DNA of 15,994 nucleotides, taken from the NCBI GenBank assembly GCA_018065165.1, contig JAGHTV010000202.1, positions 1-15,994 on the forward strand, in the 5' to 3' direction. The stretch comes from Candidatus Sodaliphilus fimicaballi (GTDB lineage Bacteria > Bacteroidota > Bacteroidia > Bacteroidales > Muribaculaceae). The translations under genes were made by a program, and so were the position numbers. Under the pieces are notes generated by a model that made no database searches, was not told the origin of the DNA, and saw only the letters and a program-made list of their open reading frames with translations. Within the stretch, counting starts at the first letter, position 1; each line of letters starts with the position of its first letter. Positions 14,060 to 15,994 of the stretch are shown here, in pieces.

Positions 14060-14125
14060 TCTCGAAATATCGAATTGTCGATGTCTCGAAATACCAGTTA
14101 ACCCTTTAACCAGTTATCCCTTTAT
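14060..14125. repeat. 8-base-period TCGA then TTAA array between sufD and sufS
   Basis: TCGA recurs at 14062, 14070, 14078 and 14086, exactly 8 bases apart (units TCTCGAAA, TATCGAAT, TGTCGATG, TCTCGAAA). After a 12-base step TTAA or TTAT recurs at 14098, 14106, 14114 and 14122 (units around CAGTTAAC and CCTTTAAC). The second run extends into the last codons and the TAA stop of sufD. It has the same design as the arrays at 1297 and 4017 but different core bases. Confidence 0.75.
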
Positions 14126-15466
14126 GCCACAGCCCTCACCACACGATGCGCAAGCTGCCAGAGTGCCATTGAAGCGCTTCTCAACCAGGTGGTGCAAGCG
14201 GTCGCGCAACACCTCGAGACGCACACCGTCGACAACATCGGCCATGAAGGCTTGCATGAGCAGGCGACGAGCCTCGGGAGCGCTGATGCCACGAGCCTGC
14301 ATGTAGAACAGTGCGTCCTGGTCGAGCTGACCTATGGTGGTACCGTGCGACGCCTTAACATCGTCGGTATAAATCTCAAGTTGTGGTTTGGTGTAGATGC
14401 GAGCCGCGGGCGATGCACACAGGTTGCGATTACCTTGATAAGCCTCGACTTGCGGGCAACCTTCCTTAACCAGTATCTTGCCGGCAAATGCACCCACAGC
14501 CTTATCGTCGAGCACATACTTAATCATCTCATTGCTATGGCACTGCGGTGCGTTGTGATTGATGAGCGAGTGAGTGTCGACATGCTGTTCACCACTGGCA
14601 ATGGTCATTCCCAGCAGTGTAGTCTCGGCATGGCGGCCATTAACATCAACATAATAGTCGTTGCGAGTGAAACCGTTAGTAAGCGTGATGCCATCGACCA
14701 GCACATTGCTGCCAGCCTCTTGTCTTACAGCCACCGTGCTCACACGGCTAGTTGCCGACGAACTCTCCTCAAGGTCGTAGTAATCAAACGACGAGTCCTC
14801 GCCTGCCACAACCTCAACCACCTGCGACGACAGGTGCTTGACATCCTTGCTCTGAGTGTGGTCACACACCAGGAGTCTTGCCTGGGCTCCCTGCTGGAGC
14901 ACTACGAGGATGCGGCGTACAGCCATGAGGGGTTGTGTGGTATTGAAGATGTTTACCAGCTGTATGGGACGCTCGCCCATCACGCCACGGGGCACATACA
15001 CTAGCAAGCCGTCCTGAGCCAGCATGGTGTTGAGGGCCACAGTGGGATCGGCCAGTGAAGCCACGGTGCCATAGTGCTTGGCGAGCACCTCGGGGTGGTT
15101 GACTGCAGCATCCTTGAATGTCTCTACAATCACGCCACCGGCATTGCGCACAGCATTAGGCCCAGCCACGATGCTATCGTTGAAGCACATGTACAGGCAG
15201 GTGCTCATGTTGGGCACATCGCAGCGAAAACTCTCGGCAGCATCGCCACTAAAGGCAATGCGCGAGATGTTGAGACCATAATCGGGGGCAAACACCGCCT
15301 CGAGGTCGGTAGCCTCATAGTCCTCGCTACCCTTGCGTGGCAAGCGGGCGTCAACGAGGGCATCGTAGGCTGCCTGACGGCGGTCGTTGAGCACGGCGGG
15401 AGCACCAGCCTCAATCATCTTGCGGTTGTCCTTGAAAAGGTCAATATATTGTCTTAATGCGTTCAT
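14114..15466 (-). CDS. sufD: Fe-S cluster assembly protein SufD
   Basis: A 450-residue subunit of the SufBCD scaffold that receives sulfur and iron and assembles Fe-S clusters in the cytosol. Residues about 150-400 form the beta-helix core, including CHSNEMIKYVLDDKAVGAFAG and EAYQGNRNLCASPAARIYTKPQLEIYTDDVKASHG. H374 in KASHGTT corresponds to the conserved functional His of E. coli SufD. The tail ends in CASCGEGCGIKG, a short Cys cluster. I start it at ATG 15466 (MNALRQYIDLFKDN), 19 bases after the sufC stop. Two further in-frame ATGs (15496, 15520) would overlap the end of sufC and add residues unlike the family. Confidence 0.92.
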   Translation of the reverse strand: MNALRQYIDLFKDNRKMIEAGAPAVLNDRRQAAYDALVDARLPRKGSEDYEATDLEAVFAPDYGLNISRIAFSGDAAESFRCDVPNMSTCLYMCFNDSIVAGPNAVRNAGGVIVETFKDAAVNHPEVLAKHYGTVASLADPTVALNTMLAQDGLLVYVPRGVMGERPIQLVNIFNTTQPLMAVRRILVVLQQGAQARLLVCDHTQSKDVKHLSSQVVEVVAGEDSSFDYYDLEESSSATSRVSTVAVRQEAGSNVLVDGITLTNGFTRNDYYVDVNGRHAETTLLGMTIASGEQHVDTHSLINHNAPQCHSNEMIKYVLDDKAVGAFAGKILVKEGCPQVEAYQGNRNLCASPAARIYTKPQLEIYTDDVKASHGTTIGQLDQDALFYMQARGISAPEARRLLMQAFMADVVDGVRLEVLRDRLHHLVEKRFNGTLAACASCGEGCGIKG

Positions 15467-15485
15467 TGTTGATAGTGTTGAGGTG

Positions 15486-15994
15486 TTATTCTCCATCGAC
15501 TTGGGCCTTGATCCAGTCATAACCCTTCTCCTCGAGCTCGAGTGCGAGTTCGGGACCTGCGCTCATCACGATGCGACCCTTGTATAGCACATGCACAAAG
15601 TCGGGCTTGATGTAGTCGAGCAAGCGCTGGTAGTGGGTGATGACGATAGTTGCGTTGTCCTCGCTCTTGAGCTTGTTGACACCACTTGCCACAATGCGCA
15701 GTGCGTCGATGTCAAGGCCACTGTCGGTCTCGTCGAGAATGCTCAACTTGGGCTCGAGCATTGCCATCTGGAATATCTCGTTGCGCTTCTTCTCACCGCC
15801 CGAGAAACCCTCGTTGACGGCGCGCGATGCAAGCTTGTTGTCGAGCTCTACGATGGCACGCTTTTCACGCATGAGCTTGAGGAAGTCGCTAGCACTCAAT
15901 GGTTCCTGACCAAAGTACTTGCGCTTCTCGTTGATGGCTGCACGCATGAAGTTGACCATCGACACACCAGGAATCTCAACGGGATACTGGAAAC
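15486..15994 (-). CDS. sufC: Fe-S cluster assembly ATPase SufC (5' end outside window)
   Basis: The C-terminal 169 or so residues of the ABC-type ATPase that powers the SufBCD scaffold. The frame is open to the window edge and begins in [15 protein letters not shown], an internal SufC segment, so the true start and Walker A lie outside. Visible are the ABC signature [14 protein letters not shown], the Walker [13 protein letters not shown], the D-loop region and the H-loop His in VITHYQRLL. The sequence [14 protein letters not shown] is characteristic of SufC rather than transporter ATPases. sufD starts 19 bases downstream, and sufB is expected just upstream. Confidence 0.93.
   Translation of the reverse strand, partial: FQYPVEIPGVSMVNFMRAAINEKRKYFGQEPLSASDFLKLMREKRAIVELDNKLASRAVNEGFSGGEKKRNEIFQMAMLEPKLSILDETDSGLDIDALRIVASGVNKLKSEDNATIVITHYQRLLDYIKPDFVHVLYKGRIVMSAGPELALELEEKGYDWIKAQVDGE

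Overview
The window looks like a chromosomal segment of a gut-type Bacteroidales bacterium (Muribaculaceae- or Prevotella-like; the family is inferred). Signs are a Bacteroidetes-type promoter (TTTG, 19 bases, TAATTTTG) before one gene, A-rich leaders without Shine-Dalgarno sites before most genes, a type IX-like C-terminal tail on a large leucine-rich-repeat protein, a four-helix-bundle protein of the kind common in Bacteroidetes, and a sufC-sufD-sufS order.

Layout. 1-412: the 3' end of a phage portal-protein gene, apparently a prophage relic, followed by non-coding DNA with a nested hairpin. 715-2432 (minus): a SlyD-type prolyl isomerase and a secreted endonuclease/exonuclease/phosphatase-fold protein. 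2605-4008 (plus): a cytosolic Xaa-Pro aminopeptidase. 4017-4850: a four-helix-bundle gene with a short-period repeat array on each side. 4871-8698 (minus): a secreted leucine-rich-repeat protein of about 1275 residues. 8809-10587 (minus): a two-gene operon of an IscU/NifU-like scaffold protein and a GGGtGRT protein, ending at a strong terminator. 10712-11833: an IS200/IS605-type Y1 transposase gene with two direct copies of a long multi-hairpin leader, ending at a terminator. 11919-15994 (minus): a suf operon tail, sufC (cut by the window edge), sufD, sufS and a GYF/DUF4359-like membrane protein.

How the genes work together. sufC, sufD and sufS encode iron-sulfur cluster assembly: SufS supplies sulfur, and SufC and SufD are part of the SufBCD scaffold (sufB is presumably just outside). 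A second scaffold-like protein sits about 2.3 kb away, paired with a protein of unknown role. The rest are housekeeping peptidase and chaperone genes plus surface or secreted proteins.

The two most unusual signals are non-coding. First, several intergenic spacers hold arrays of a self-complementary tetranucleotide (TTAA, CTAG or TCGA) repeated every 8 or 9 bases; two of these arrays bracket the four-helix-bundle gene. Second, the leader of the transposase gene is duplicated, with a base-pair-preserving change in one hairpin and a vestigial start codon of a lost second transposase copy.

All coordinates were counted by hand, and all family calls rest on recognising protein motifs without a database search.
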